Shown here: piece after piece, positions 35,999 through 44,626 of the stretch
How the letters are laid out: the number at the start of each line of letters is the position of its first letter
Position numbering within the stretch: position 1 is the first letter of the stretch
Assembly (NCBI RefSeq): GCF_000499785.1
Contig: NZ_HG726021.1
Span: 270,814-334,813 of the forward strand
Length of the DNA stretch: 64,000 nucleotides
Source: Bacteroides neonati
GTDB taxonomy: Bacteria; Bacteroidota; Bacteroidia; Bacteroidales; Bacteroidaceae
Direction: 5' to 3'
Position numbers and translations under genes: made by a program
Notes under the pieces: generated by a model
Told to the model about the DNA's origin: nothing
Seen by the model: the letters and a program-made list of their open reading frames with translations, nothing else
Database searches by the model: none

Positions 35999-36045
35999 AA
36001 AACTGCACGATTCAGCTAATAAACCTGAATCGTGCAGTTTTTTAT
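35999..36045 (+). terminator. Terminator of the DPP5-like gene
   Basis: Perfect 17-bp arms at 35999-36015 and 36025-36041 (AAAACTGCACGATTCAG and complement) with a 9-bp loop and a U-rich tail, 32 bp past the stop codon. Confidence 0.85.
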
Positions 36046-36135
36046 TTACACAAAGCAATAGACGCTCTCCAAACGATAATCGGTCTCTCCGCTTTAGCAT
36101 TATTAATCCTTACCCGAGAAGTTATAATAAAAAAT

Positions 36136-36183
36136 ATACCCATAAAAAAGCAGTTTAACGATAATCTACTTTCCTATGGGTAT
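36136..36183 (-). terminator. Probable terminator of the tRNA operon
   Basis: Nine-bp arms ATACCCATA (36136-36144) and TATGGGTAT (36175-36183) enclose a 30-bp loop. On the minus strand the stem is followed by ATTTTTTATTAT. It begins 6 bp after the last tRNA-Gly. Confidence 0.6.
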
Positions 36184-36189
36184 CTGTTG

Positions 36190-36262
36190 AGCGAAAGACG
36201 GGATTCGAACCCGCGACCCTAACCTTGGCAAGGTTATGCTCTACCAACTGAGCTACTTTCGC
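36190..36262 (-). tRNA. tRNA-Gly (GCC), third copy in transcript order
   Basis: The 73-nt cloverleaf has acceptor arms GCGAAAG/CTTTCGC, D-arm with TAGCTCAGTTGGTAGAGC, anticodon loop with GCC and T-arm GGGTTCGAATCCC. Discriminator base U; CCA is not encoded. It is identical to the copies at 36320-36392 and 36629-36701. Confidence 0.97.
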
Positions 36263-36319
36263 AGTATGTCTGCTTTATTCAATCAAGTCATTCTCTCTCG
36301 AAGACTCATTTATTTTGTG

Positions 36320-36392
36320 AGCGAAAGACGGGATTCGAACCCGCGACCCTAACCTTGGCAAGGTTATGCTCTACCAACTGAGCTACTTTCGC
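36320..36392 (-). tRNA. tRNA-Gly (GCC), second copy
   Basis: The 73-nt sequence is identical to the other two glycine tRNAs of this cluster, with anticodon GCC and no encoded CCA. It lies 18 bp after the Leu-GAG gene in transcription order. Confidence 0.97.
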
Positions 36393-36410
36393 AAATCCTT
36401 TAATATTTAG

Positions 36411-36493
36411 TGAAGAGGAGGAGACTCGAACTCCCACAACATAATGTCACTACCACCTCAAAGTAGCGCGTCTACCAATTCCGCCACCTCTCC
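36411..36493 (-). tRNA. tRNA-Leu (GAG)
   Basis: The 83-nt class II tRNA has a long variable arm (TGACATTATGTTG), acceptor GGAGAGG/CCTCTTC with one G-U pair, anticodon stem CTACT/GGTAG and loop TTGAGGT with anticodon GAG (reads CUC/CUU). CCA is not encoded. Confidence 0.95.
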
Positions 36494-36527
36494 AATATTA
36501 TTAAAGCATTCGTTTGTTTTTGTTTCG

Positions 36528-36608
36528 TACCCAGAACAAGACTCGAACTTGCACATCTTTCGACACTCGCACCTGAAACGAGCGCGTCTACCATTCCGCC
36601 ACCTGGGC
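36528..36608 (-). tRNA. tRNA-Leu (CAG)
   Basis: The 81-nt class II tRNA has the acceptor GCCCAGG/TCTGGGT (two G-U pairs), anticodon loop TTCAGGT with anticodon CAG (reads CUG), a variable arm around TGTCGAAAGATG and discriminator A. CCA is not encoded. Confidence 0.95.
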
Positions 36609-36628
36609 ATTACAAAACAAACAAATCG

Positions 36629-36701
36629 AGCGAAAGACGGGATTCGAACCCGCGACCCTAACCTTGGCAAGGTTATGCTCTACCAACTGAGCTACTTTCG
36701 C
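36629..36701 (-). tRNA. tRNA-Gly (GCC), first copy
   Basis: This is the promoter-proximal gene of the operon, identical to the other two 73-nt glycine tRNAs. Its 5' end lies 11 bp after the -7 element at 36713-36720, so transcription starts close to the mature 5' end. Confidence 0.97.
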
Positions 36702-36712
36702 GATTGCGGTTG

Positions 36713-36743
36713 CAAAGGTAGGTATTTCTTCGAAATCTGCAAA
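36713..36743 (-). promoter_or_regulatory. Promoter of the five-tRNA operon
   Basis: The minus strand has TTTG (36740-36743), a 19-bp spacer and TACCTTTG (36713-36720), an exact match to the Bacteroides -33/-7 consensus and among the best in the window. Confidence 0.85.
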
Positions 36744-36811
36744 CATTTAGCCTACTTTTTTCAACAGAAAATTAGTGAATCCTACTCCCTACAAAACAAT
36801 CTTTTTGATTA

Positions 36812-37951
36812 TCAACTCATTCGGTTCCGATAATCTTCGTAAAAAAATCGCTTATACATTTCGGCATTTCCTTCTTTTGTCCACAAGCCTATGCCGGGAT
36901 GGTGAATTCCATTAAACATATTCGTTTTTACCATCGTGTAATGAATCATATCTTCGAACACAATTCGCTCGCCGATCTGCAATTCATGATCAAAACTCCA
37001 ATTACCCATATAATCGCCACTCAGACATGAGTTGCCACCAAGCCTATATATATAAGGGCCATCATCGCCTATGGATGCACCACGCACAGTCGGTTGATAG
37101 GGCATTTCCAAACAATCGGGCATGTGGCAAGTGAAGCTGACATTCAATATAGCTGTACGAATGCCGCGACTCTCGACTATATCGACTACTTCCGAGGTCA
37201 ATACACCCGTTTGCCACGTAAAGGCCGATCCCGGCTCTAAAATAAGATGCAAATGCGGATAGCGGGCTTTCAAACCTTGCAACAAAGCAATTAAGTGTTC
37301 AACGTCATAGTCCTTACGGGTCATCAAATGTCCACCTCCGAGATTCAGCCATTTGATTTGTGAGAACCAACGTCCAAACTTTGCTTCCAGATGTTCCAAC
37401 GTATGCTCCAACTCGAAGGAAGATGATTCACAGTGACAATGGCAGTGAAAACCTTCGATACCAACAGGCAGTGTATCGGGTAGCAAATCGGCAGTGATGC
37501 CAAAGCGCGTGCCCGGTGCACAGGGGTTGTATAGCTCGGTTTCTACCTCCGAGTATTCGGGATTGACGCGAATGCCACACGACACACTTTCACCACCCGC
37601 TTTGACCATAGGATAGAAACGATTAAACTGTGTCATCGAATTGAAAGTAATGTGGCTGCTGCAATGCATTATCTCGGAGAACTCATCTTCGATATAAGCG
37701 GGAGAGTATGTGTGTGCTTTACTTCCAAACTCTTCGAGTGCCAAACGGGCTTCGTAAAGCGAACTGGCTGTGGAGTGCCCGATGTACTCACGGAATATAG
37801 GAAACGAACGCCACATGGCAAACGATTTAAAGGCGAGAATAATTTCTACTTCAGCCCTATCGGCTACACTTTTTATCAAGCTAAGGTTTTTTCGCAATAA
37901 TTCCTCCTCCATAATATAGCAAGGAGAAGGGAAATGGGTAAAGTCTATCAT
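36812..37951 (-). CDS. nspC: Carboxynorspermidine decarboxylase
   Basis: NspC decarboxylates carboxy(nor)spermidine to give a triamine, the last step of the alternative spermidine pathway. The 379-residue PLP enzyme has a group IV (alanine racemase-like) fold: the PLP lysine in ILAFKSFAMW, IEGFHCHCHCE, LNLGGGHLMT and the C-terminal NSCLSGDYMGNW, which carries the catalytic Cys and Asp. I chose the ATG at 37949-37951 (MIDFTHFPSPCY); 19 further codons upstream are unlikely. Carboxyspermidine dehydrogenase is not in the window. A TATTTTTA -7-like motif lies upstream. Confidence 0.93.
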   Translation of the reverse strand: MIDFTHFPSPCYIMEEELLRKNLSLIKSVADRAEVEIILAFKSFAMWRSFPIFREYIGHSTASSLYEARLALEEFGSKAHTYSPAYIEDEFSEIMHCSSHITFNSMTQFNRFYPMVKAGGESVSCGIRVNPEYSEVETELYNPCAPGTRFGITADLLPDTLPVGIEGFHCHCHCESSSFELEHTLEHLEAKFGRWFSQIKWLNLGGGHLMTRKDYDVEHLIALLQGLKARYPHLHLILEPGSAFTWQTGVLTSEVVDIVESRGIRTAILNVSFTCHMPDCLEMPYQPTVRGASIGDDGPYIYRLGGNSCLSGDYMGNWSFDHELQIGERIVFEDMIHYTMVKTNMFNGIHHPGIGLWTKEGNAEMYKRFFYEDYRNRMS

Positions 37952-38159
37952 ATCAGCAATAAGCTTATTATTATTTGGGCGTAAAAATACAGAATGTTTT
38001 TCAACCAAGCAATATTCTACTTAATTATGAAGGGGGATTGATTCAGGGTGTTTTCAAAAGAGCTAGAATCAACAACTTTAAGAATTGTAATATTCTTTTA
38101 TTTCCGAGAATAATCTATCTATTTCATTGAACAAAAGAGATAGATATCATTGATGGATA

Positions 38160-38215
38160 AAGTACGTACTCTTGCACTATAGAGTACGTACTCTATAGTG
38201 CAAGAGTACGTACTT
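38160..38215. repeat. 56-bp perfect palindrome carrying the TACGTACTCTTGCA core
   Basis: Two 28-bp arms (38160-38187 and 38188-38215) are exact reverse complements with no spacer; flanking GATAA and TTATC extend it imperfectly. Each arm starts AAGTACGTACTCTTGCAC, the core shared with the elements at 18961 and 60791. It lies in the 399-bp gap between the helicase 3' end and the nspC 5' end, which otherwise is AT-rich with no gene I can support. No T-run follows on either strand, so it is not a standard terminator. Confidence 0.85.
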
Positions 38216-38350
38216 CTTTATCTGTTAAAAATCAAATACTTACAAGTTAAGAAAGAGGAGTCTCATTGCAAGACACAAGAAACGAATGTAAGAAAAATAA
38301 AACATTTTATGTCCCAGAATCTTCTCTAACAAAGAAGAAGCAAGCAAGTA

Positions 38351-40666
38351 TTACTTCACGACTTTAAAGCGAGCAAAGCGAAGCAGCAACTGCTTTTCAC
38401 CGGCATTTTTGAAACGGATGGTTGCTTTGGCATTATCGCCCGTTCCTTCTACTTTTACGACTTCGCCCAGCCCGAAACGCTCGTGCTCGATGGATTGTCC
38501 CACTTGAATATCTGCCACGGCAGCATCTGTCGATGCAGCGGGAGGAGGTACGGGAGAGGAATCCATTCGTTTCAAGTTGCGAGGCAGTGTCGGTGCAATA
38601 ATTTGCGCCTGCGGACGTTGCCGTTCTTTAAACGAACTTCCCTCCATCTCGCGGCGAAAACGACCGGCACCTTCGTCGACCCTACGTCCCAGAATGCTCT
38701 CTTGCGGAAGCTTTAGAAAACGGGTATCAATGTCTTTCAGAAAGCGGCTCGGGTTGCCAAACTCAGTTTTACCGTAACGGAAACGGCTTTTGGCAAACGA
38801 TAAGAAGCAATTTTCCTCGGCACGGGTAATAGCTACGTAAAACAAACGCCGCTCCTCCTCCATCGCTCTTGGCGAATCGCCTACCATGCTACTGGGAAAA
38901 AGATTCTCCTCCAGTCCTACAACAAAAACATGCCGAAACTCCAATCCCTTGGCCGAATGAACAGTCATCAGTGTTACCTTTTCGCCATCCGCATCTTTGT
39001 CCGAATCTTGATCGGTGAGCAGTGATACTTCTGAAAGGAAATCGATGAGCGAGAGGTTGGTATTTCCTTCTTCCTGACGCATGGCGCAGAAATCATTCAG
39101 CCCCGTTACCAGCTCTTCAATGTTCTCTTTGCGGCTCAGGTTCTCGGGCGATGTATCTTGGCAAACATCATTGATGATGCCCGAGTGGCGAATAATTTCG
39201 GTACCGATCTCGTAGGCACTTTTCTCATTCACCTGCTCGATAAAGCCTTCTATCAGTTCGCGAAAACCTTGCAGTTTGGTATGGGTACCTTTATTAATAG
39301 TCAGGCCGTAGGTAATCGGCTCACAAAGAACCGCCCAAAGGCTCACTCCCCTATCATTGGCGGCAGCAATGACTTTGCCCACAGTTGTGTCGCCAATACC
39401 GCGCGCCGGATAATTAATGATACGCTTGAAAGCCTCTTCATCATTAGGGTTTACCACCAGACGGAAATAAGCGATGATGTCTTTAATCTCCTTACGTTGA
39501 TAAAACGAAAGTCCGCCATAGATTTTGTAGGGCATGCCCCGTTTGCGCAAAGACTCTTCAAAGATACGGCTCTGCGCATTGGTACGGTAGAGTATGGCGA
39601 AATCGTTATAGCTGCCATCGTGCTTACGGCGCAGCTCGGCTATCTTATTGACCACAATCTCTCCCTCCTCCATGTCGCTGTAAGCCTGAAAAACGCCTAT
39701 AGGCTCGCCGCGTTCTTTTTCGGAGAAGACCTCCTTGCGTATTTGCTGTTCGTTCTTTTCGATCAAGCTATTGGCCGCACACACAATGGTTTGGGTAGAG
39801 CGATAGTTCTGTTCGAGTTTAAATACCCGGGTATTGGGATAGATTTTGGTAAAATAAAGAATATTGTCGATATCTGCCCCGCGAAAAGAGTAAATACTCT
39901 GTGCATCATCGCCTACCACACACACGCGCTGATTGAGCTGGGTAAGCTGCAAAACAATGCTGTGCTGTGCATAGTTCGTGTCTTGGTACTCATCGACGAG
40001 CACATAGCGAAACTGTTCGGAATAGCGTTTGGCCACCTCCGGAAAATCGCGAAACAACACATAGGTATACACCAACAGGTCGTCAAAGTCCATGGCTCCC
40101 GCTTGCCGGCAACGCTCCCAATACCGACGGTAGATATCGCGTATGGCCGGCATTTTGGCCGCCAAATCACCTTCATAAGCCTCTCTATTAGAAGCATAGG
40201 CCGAAGGAAGCACCAGGTGATTCTTCGCATTTGAGATACGCGACTGCACACTGCCCGGCTTATATACCTTCTCGTCGAGTCCCATTTCTTTAATGATCGA
40301 GCGCAGCAAGCTTTTGCTATCGGAAGTATCGTATATGGTAAAATGCGATGTAAAACCGATGTACGATGCTTCAGCACGCAGAATACGAGAGAAAACAGAG
40401 TGAAAGGTGCCCATCCACAAGCGTTGTGCCCGTTGCTCACCCACTTGCCGGGCGATACGCTCTTTCATTTCGCGTGCCGCTTTGTTGGTAAAGGTTAGAG
40501 CCAGAATATTCCAAGGATTGTATCCGCTTTCGAGCAAATAGGCTATTTTATAAGTAAGTACACGCGTTTTGCCCGATCCGGCACCCGCTATAACCAACGA
40601 GGGGCCGTCGTTGTAGAGTACCGCATCACGCTGACTTTCATTCAATTCATTTAAATAATCAGCCAT
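38351..40666 (-). CDS. pcrA: UvrD/PcrA-type DNA helicase
   Basis: This 771-residue superfamily 1 helicase unwinds DNA 3' to 5' in repair and replication. The motifs are in order: LNESQRDAVLYNDGPSLVIAGAGSGKTRVLTYK split as Q-motif and Walker A (AGAGSGKT), VLVDEYQDTN (motif II), VCVVGDDAQSIYSFRGA (motif III), LEQNYRST (motif IV), VTLMTVHSAKGLEF (motif V) and VAITRAEENCFLSF (motif VI). The C-terminal ~110 residues contain the tail domain with HERFGLGEVVKVEG. I chose the ATG at 40664-40666 (MADYLNELNESQ). PcrA and UvrD are hard to tell apart here. It is divergent from the sod gene. Confidence 0.93.
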   Translation of the reverse strand: MADYLNELNESQRDAVLYNDGPSLVIAGAGSGKTRVLTYKIAYLLESGYNPWNILALTFTNKAAREMKERIARQVGEQRAQRLWMGTFHSVFSRILRAEASYIGFTSHFTIYDTSDSKSLLRSIIKEMGLDEKVYKPGSVQSRISNAKNHLVLPSAYASNREAYEGDLAAKMPAIRDIYRRYWERCRQAGAMDFDDLLVYTYVLFRDFPEVAKRYSEQFRYVLVDEYQDTNYAQHSIVLQLTQLNQRVCVVGDDAQSIYSFRGADIDNILYFTKIYPNTRVFKLEQNYRSTQTIVCAANSLIEKNEQQIRKEVFSEKERGEPIGVFQAYSDMEEGEIVVNKIAELRRKHDGSYNDFAILYRTNAQSRIFEESLRKRGMPYKIYGGLSFYQRKEIKDIIAYFRLVVNPNDEEAFKRIINYPARGIGDTTVGKVIAAANDRGVSLWAVLCEPITYGLTINKGTHTKLQGFRELIEGFIEQVNEKSAYEIGTEIIRHSGIINDVCQDTSPENLSRKENIEELVTGLNDFCAMRQEEGNTNLSLIDFLSEVSLLTDQDSDKDADGEKVTLMTVHSAKGLEFRHVFVVGLEENLFPSSMVGDSPRAMEEERRLFYVAITRAEENCFLSFAKSRFRYGKTEFGNPSRFLKDIDTRFLKLPQESILGRRVDEGAGRFRREMEGSSFKERQRPQAQIIAPTLPRNLKRMDSSPVPPPAASTDAAVADIQVGQSIEHERFGLGEVVKVEGTGDNAKATIRFKNAGEKQLLLRFARFKVVK

Positions 40667-40690
40667 TCGTTTTAAATATGATATTTGTCG

Positions 40691-40698
40691 CAAAGATA
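40691..40698 (-). promoter_or_regulatory. -7 element of the helicase gene
   Basis: The minus strand reads TATCTTTG (TAnnTTTG) 24 bp upstream of the chosen ATG, supporting that start over the longer frame. Confidence 0.55.
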
Positions 40699-40814
40699 AA
40701 GGAAACTTTGGAGACCTCCGAACATTCTGCAATCTTTGCTTGTTATAAATAAAGTATATTCAATCAAAATAACTTAAGATGAATACATTATTAATGTCGC
40801 TAATTTTAATGACT

Positions 40815-41396
40815 ATGACGTATCAAATGCCAACACTTCCTTATGCGAATAACGCATTGGAACCTGTAATCAGTCAGCAAACAATTGATTTTCACTACGG
40901 TAAACACTTACAGACATATGTAAACAACCTCAACAGCCTCGTTCCGGGTACTGAGTTTGAAGGAAAAACAGTAGAAGAGATCGTAGCTACTGCACCCGAC
41001 GGAGCTATTTTCAATAATGCCGGTCAGGTATTAAACCATACGCTTTATTTCTTGCAGTTTGCTCACAAACCATCCAAAAAAGAGCCCACAGGCAAACTAG
41101 GCGAGGCAATTAAGCGCGATTTTGGTAGTTTCGAAAATTTCAAGAAAGAAATGAATGCAGCCTCGGTAGGCTTATTCGGATCGGGTTGGGGATGGCTATC
41201 GGTTGATAAGGCTGGAAAACTCCACATCACCAAAGAAGCAAACGGAAGCAATCCGCTTCGCGCCGGGCTGAAACCATTATTAGGTTTTGACGTATGGGAA
41301 CACTCTTACTATCTGGACTTCCAGAACCGCAGAGCCGACCATATCAACGCCTTATGGGACATTATCGACTGGGATGTGGTAGAACAACGTATGTAG
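40815..41396 (+). CDS. sodB: Superoxide dismutase (Fe/Mn family)
   Basis: The enzyme dismutates superoxide. The 193-residue protein has metal ligands in the expected segments: HYGKH (first His), NHTLYF (second His) and FDVWEHSYYLD (Asp and last His). Gln in NNAGQVLNH is the Fe-type position, but Bacteroidetes forms can be cambialistic, so metal use is open. I chose the ATG at 40815 (MTYQMPTLPYANN), where homologues begin; the frame extends 12 codons further to 40779 with a hydrophobic MNTLLMSLILMT, so an alternative N-terminus cannot be excluded. A terminator follows. Confidence 0.94.
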   Translation: MTYQMPTLPYANNALEPVISQQTIDFHYGKHLQTYVNNLNSLVPGTEFEGKTVEEIVATAPDGAIFNNAGQVLNHTLYFLQFAHKPSKKEPTGKLGEAIKRDFGSFENFKKEMNAASVGLFGSGWGWLSVDKAGKLHITKEANGSNPLRAGLKPLLGFDVWEHSYYLDFQNRRADHINALWDIIDWDVVEQRM

Positions 41397-41450
41397 TTGT
41401 CAAGTAAAGAAGTTATACCACAAAACTTCTTTGATTAATGAAAGACTATT

Positions 41451-41498
41451 AACCGATCATACAGACTTTATACTGGTTAAATCTGTATGGTCGGTTTT
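41451..41498 (+). terminator. Terminator of the sod gene
   Basis: AACCGATCATACAGA (41451-41465) pairs with TCTGTATGGTCGGTT (41482-41496) with one mismatch and a 16-bp loop, then a T-run. Confidence 0.8.
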
Positions 41499-41591
41499 TG
41501 CTACATATATTATAGTCAGAAAAACGCTATTACATAGCCGATTATTAAAAGTTAAGTGTTATTTTTGTATGCATATTAATGTATTAATTTT

Positions 41592-43583
41592 ATGATATTA
41601 CAAAAATCTATCAACAAGGTTATTTACATTTTCGTTCTTATCACAACTCTGCTTTCTGCTTCTCAGTCGGTTTATGGAGAGGAAATTAATGAGGAAGCAA
41701 AAGACGAAATATTAATAATTACTTCTTATAGTTCCGACACGAAATATACGTACGACAACATCACTGCTTTCATCAGTGCCTATCAAGAGAAAGGGGGAAA
41801 ATTGCCTATTGTTGTTGAAAATATGAACATTACCAGTTTGGCGCAAGCACCGCAATGGCCCAAGATAGTGGAAGGGATCATCGGCAAGCATCCAAAGATT
41901 CGGCTACTCGTTCTATTGGGTGGAGAGGCATGGTATAGCTTCCTCCAGCTAGAAGATAGTTCATATCGAAAAATCCCAACGATTTGCGCCATGGCTTCTC
42001 GTTACAGTATTGAAGTGCCTTCGCCGGATATAGATATCAAAACCTATGAACCCGTTAGTGTCGATGTGATTGAGCGAATGAAACCTTTCAATATACAAGC
42101 TTGCTTCTCATATGAGTATAACTTAGACAAAGGGATCAGTCTGATGAAAGATTTTTACCCTAAAATGAAACATTTAGCTTTCATCTCAGACAACACATAC
42201 AACGGGCTTATTCAATATGCGTTAATCAAGAAAAAGATTCAAAGCCATCCGGAATTGGGATCAACCTTTATCGACGGACGAAAATCGACCTTAGATATGG
42301 CTGTAAAACAGTTAAAAGGGGTGCCGGACAACAGCGTAATACTGATAGGTATCTGGCGAATCGACTGTCGGGAAATGGCTTATGTCAACAATTCGGCTTA
42401 TGCATTTACGAATGCGAGACCTCTTTTGCCGACTTTCAGTCTTACATCGAGCGGAATCGGTTACTGGGCTATCGGCGGATATGTGCCTAACTATAGTGGA
42501 GTAGCACAACGAATGGCGCAGAAAGCATACGAGGTTGTGGACCTAAACGACACCACTCACCCGGAGCTGGTAACACTCTCTAACGAATATAAATTTGATG
42601 CAAAGAAGCTCGAAGAGTTAGGCTTTGCCAAGAAGCAATTGCCAGAAAATTCGACCGTCATCAACGTTACTCCCAGTTTCTTCGAAGCATATAAAGTAGA
42701 AGTGCAAACAGCCATTGCCATTATTCTGACGTTGCTACTGGGTCTTATCGTTTCGCTCTACTATTATTTCAAGACCAAAATACTAAGCAACCACCTGGAA
42801 GAATCGACCCAACAATTACGTGCAGATAAAAAGAAACTGGAGGAGTCGGAGGTAGAGTTGCTCCTTGCCAAAAATCAGGCCGAAGAAGCCAGCCGGATGA
42901 AAAGTGCCTTTGTGTCGAACATGAGCCACGAGGTACGTACGCCGCTCAATGCCATTGTGGGCTTCTCGAGCCTGTTAATTAATAGTGTGCAATGCAATAA
43001 AGAACAAGAAGAGTATGCCTCTATCATTCAAACCAACTCAAACCTGTTGCTGCAGTTAATCAATGACATTTTGGATGTTTCAAGATTGGAGTCGGGCAAA
43101 TTGCAGTTTACATACGAATGGTGTGATATTGTAGCACACTGCCAAAGTATGATTATGTTGGTCAACCAGAACAAAACCAAACAGATTGATATACGGCTGG
43201 AGACTCATTTGGAATCTTACATACTCTACACCGATCCGTTGCGCTTGCAACAAATCATTATGAATCTGCTTAATAACTCGGTTAAGTTTACCCCCGACGG
43301 AGGAGAAATTGTGCTCAGTTTCGAACCCGATAAAACCAATCAGTTTGTACGGTTCACAGTAACCGATACCGGATGTGGTATTCCTGAGGAGAAACAACAA
43401 CAGGTATTCGATCGTTTTGAGAAACTGAATGAGTTTGTACAAGGAACCGGATTGGGGCTGTCTATCTGTAAGCTCACCATTCAACACATGGGAGGCAACA
43501 TCTGGATTGACAATAGCTATAAAACAGGGGCCCGGTTTATATTTTCTCACCCAATCAAAAATCCGGAAATAAAAGAATCATAA
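41592..43583 (+). CDS. Orphan sensor histidine kinase with substrate-binding-type sensor
   Basis: This 663-residue kinase has a signal peptide (about 1-29) and a periplasmic sensor (about 30-365) resembling ABC-type substrate-binding proteins (ILIITSYSSDTKYTY, KIRLLVLLGGEAW, PVSVDVIERM). One membrane helix (371-393) and a coiled coil (about 398-435) follow. The HisKA domain carries His446 in NMSHEVRTPLNA. The ATPase domain has NLLNNSVKFT (N box), DTGCGIPEE (G1) and GTGLGLSICK (G2). It has no receiver domain, and no response regulator gene is adjacent, so its partner is elsewhere. A promoter was not identified. A terminator follows at 43589. Confidence 0.92.
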   Translation: MILQKSINKVIYIFVLITTLLSASQSVYGEEINEEAKDEILIITSYSSDTKYTYDNITAFISAYQEKGGKLPIVVENMNITSLAQAPQWPKIVEGIIGKHPKIRLLVLLGGEAWYSFLQLEDSSYRKIPTICAMASRYSIEVPSPDIDIKTYEPVSVDVIERMKPFNIQACFSYEYNLDKGISLMKDFYPKMKHLAFISDNTYNGLIQYALIKKKIQSHPELGSTFIDGRKSTLDMAVKQLKGVPDNSVILIGIWRIDCREMAYVNNSAYAFTNARPLLPTFSLTSSGIGYWAIGGYVPNYSGVAQRMAQKAYEVVDLNDTTHPELVTLSNEYKFDAKKLEELGFAKKQLPENSTVINVTPSFFEAYKVEVQTAIAIILTLLLGLIVSLYYYFKTKILSNHLEESTQQLRADKKKLEESEVELLLAKNQAEEASRMKSAFVSNMSHEVRTPLNAIVGFSSLLINSVQCNKEQEEYASIIQTNSNLLLQLINDILDVSRLESGKLQFTYEWCDIVAHCQSMIMLVNQNKTKQIDIRLETHLESYILYTDPLRLQQIIMNLLNNSVKFTPDGGEIVLSFEPDKTNQFVRFTVTDTGCGIPEEKQQQVFDRFEKLNEFVQGTGLGLSICKLTIQHMGGNIWIDNSYKTGARFIFSHPIKNPEIKES

Positions 43584-43588
43584 AAAAT

Positions 43589-43623
43589 AAAGGAGCAGAT
43601 TATCGTTTTTCTGCTCCTTTTTC
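43589..43623 (+). terminator. Terminator of the sensor kinase gene
   Basis: AAAGGAGCAG and CTGCTCCTTT form a 10-bp stem with an 11-bp loop and a T-run. It ends about 20 bp before the TPP riboswitch. Confidence 0.75.
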
Positions 43624-43643
43624 ATTTACTTTGCCAACGTAAA

Positions 43644-43722
43644 AACAAAGGGGTGCCCCGAAAAGGAGCTGAGATTATACCCTAGAACCTGATTCAGTTA
43701 GTACTGACGTAGGGATTGTGTT
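43644..43722 (+). ncRNA. TPP riboswitch (THI element)
   Basis: The conserved blocks are in order: GGGGTGCC (43650-43657), GCTGAGATTATACCC (43668-43682), the invariant GAACCTGAT (43685-43693) and GACGTAGGGA (43706-43715). These form the thiamine pyrophosphate-binding junction. It lies 69 bp upstream of thiS, so it should repress the thi operon when TPP is plentiful. I did not resolve the expression platform, which must lie within 43716-43790. Confidence 0.95.
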
Positions 43723-43790
43723 TCTTCTTACCGCCATTCAATATAAGCACTCTCTTTGTATTTACTTTCATTTATAATCTATCTGCAACA

Positions 43791-43991
43791 ATGAAAGTAC
43801 AAGTAAACAACAAAGAAGTGGAACTAATCTCTGCTTCAACCATCTCAGAACTGACAAAACAATTAGAGCTTCCTGCTCAAGGGATTGCTATAGCCGTAAA
43901 CAATCAACTCATTCCTCGTACGCAATGGGGCGAACATACCCTGCACGAGAACGATCATTTGGTTATCATCAAAGCAGCATGCGGAGGGTAA
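43791..43991 (+). CDS. thiS: Sulfur carrier protein ThiS
   Basis: The 66-residue ubiquitin-like protein ends in KAACGG. The C-terminal Gly-Gly is adenylated by ThiF and thiocarboxylated to supply sulfur for the thiazole ring. I chose the ATG at 43791 (MKVQVNNKEVEL), which gives the usual length; upstream in-frame sequence lies within the riboswitch leader. It is the first gene of the operon and its stop overlaps the thiE region by 0 bp, with thiE beginning in the next base. Confidence 0.96.
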   Translation: MKVQVNNKEVELISASTISELTKQLELPAQGIAIAVNNQLIPRTQWGEHTLHENDHLVIIKAACGG

Positions 43992-44615
43992 ATGATGGTT
44001 AGTTTACAGTTTATCACACACGAAACCGATCGATACAACACACTCGAATCGGCAATCATGGCACTCGAAGGGGGATGCAAATGGATTCAGTTACGCATGA
44101 AAGAAGCTACACTCGAAGAGATAGAGCGAGTAGCCCTGAAACTGAAACCGCTTTGCAAGGAGCACGAAGCGATTCTGGTCATAGATGATCACGTAGAACT
44201 TGCCCGAAAACTCGAGGTAGATGGGGTACATCTGGGAAAAACAGATATGCCCGTTGATCAGGCGCGAAGCATACTGGGCGAGGCTTTCATTATCGGCGGA
44301 ACAGCCAATAATTTCGAAGATGTACTGATGCATTACCGCGCAGGTGCAGATTATGTAGGTGTAGGTCCTTATCGGTTTACAAGAACAAAGAAAAACCTAA
44401 GCCCCGTATTGGGAGCCGAAGGATATGCAACTCTCATCAACCGGATGAAGGAGGCCGGCATCTCATTGCCCATAGTAGCCATAGGCGGCATTACGAACGA
44501 GGATATTCCGGAACTCCTACAACTGGGAGTTAACGGTATTGCACTCTCGGGCAGCATACTCCAAGCCGAAGATCCAAGAGAAGAAACAAAACGAATAATC
44601 AACGGATACCTATAA
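43992..44615 (+). CDS. thiE: Thiamine-phosphate synthase
   Basis: ThiE joins the pyrimidine and thiazole halves of thiamine. The 207-residue TIM barrel has the family motifs [47 protein letters not shown] and IVAIGGI. The length is normal. It directly abuts thiS. A second ThiE/TenI-like gene lies at 49062. Confidence 0.96.
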   Translation: MMVSLQFITHETDRYNTLESAIMALEGGCKWIQLRMKEATLEEIERVALKLKPLCKEHEAILVIDDHVELARKLEVDGVHLGKTDMPVDQARSILGEAFIIGGTANNFEDVLMHYRAGADYVGVGPYRFTRTKKNLSPVLGAEGYATLINRMKEAGISLPIVAIGGITNEDIPELLQLGVNGIALSGSILQAEDPREETKRIINGYL

Positions 44616-44626
44616 ATAAAAGACGA

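Noticed and set aside
36190..36701. Three identical ~73-bp units at irregular spacing, considered as a repeat array or CRISPR
   Set aside because: Each folds as tRNA-Gly (GCC), and the spacing is filled by leucine tRNAs and short linkers.
36444..36833. Plus-strand frame of 129 codons with segments such as DGIRTRDPNL
   Set aside because: It is a translation across the complement of the tRNA genes, a well-known false protein; the tRNAs explain the sequence.
39158..40234. Plus-strand frame of 358 codons
   Set aside because: Antisense to the UvrD/PcrA helicase gene; no recognisable motif.
44091..44333. Minus-strand frames inside the thi operon
   Set aside because: All lie antisense to well-recognised thi genes and have no motifs.
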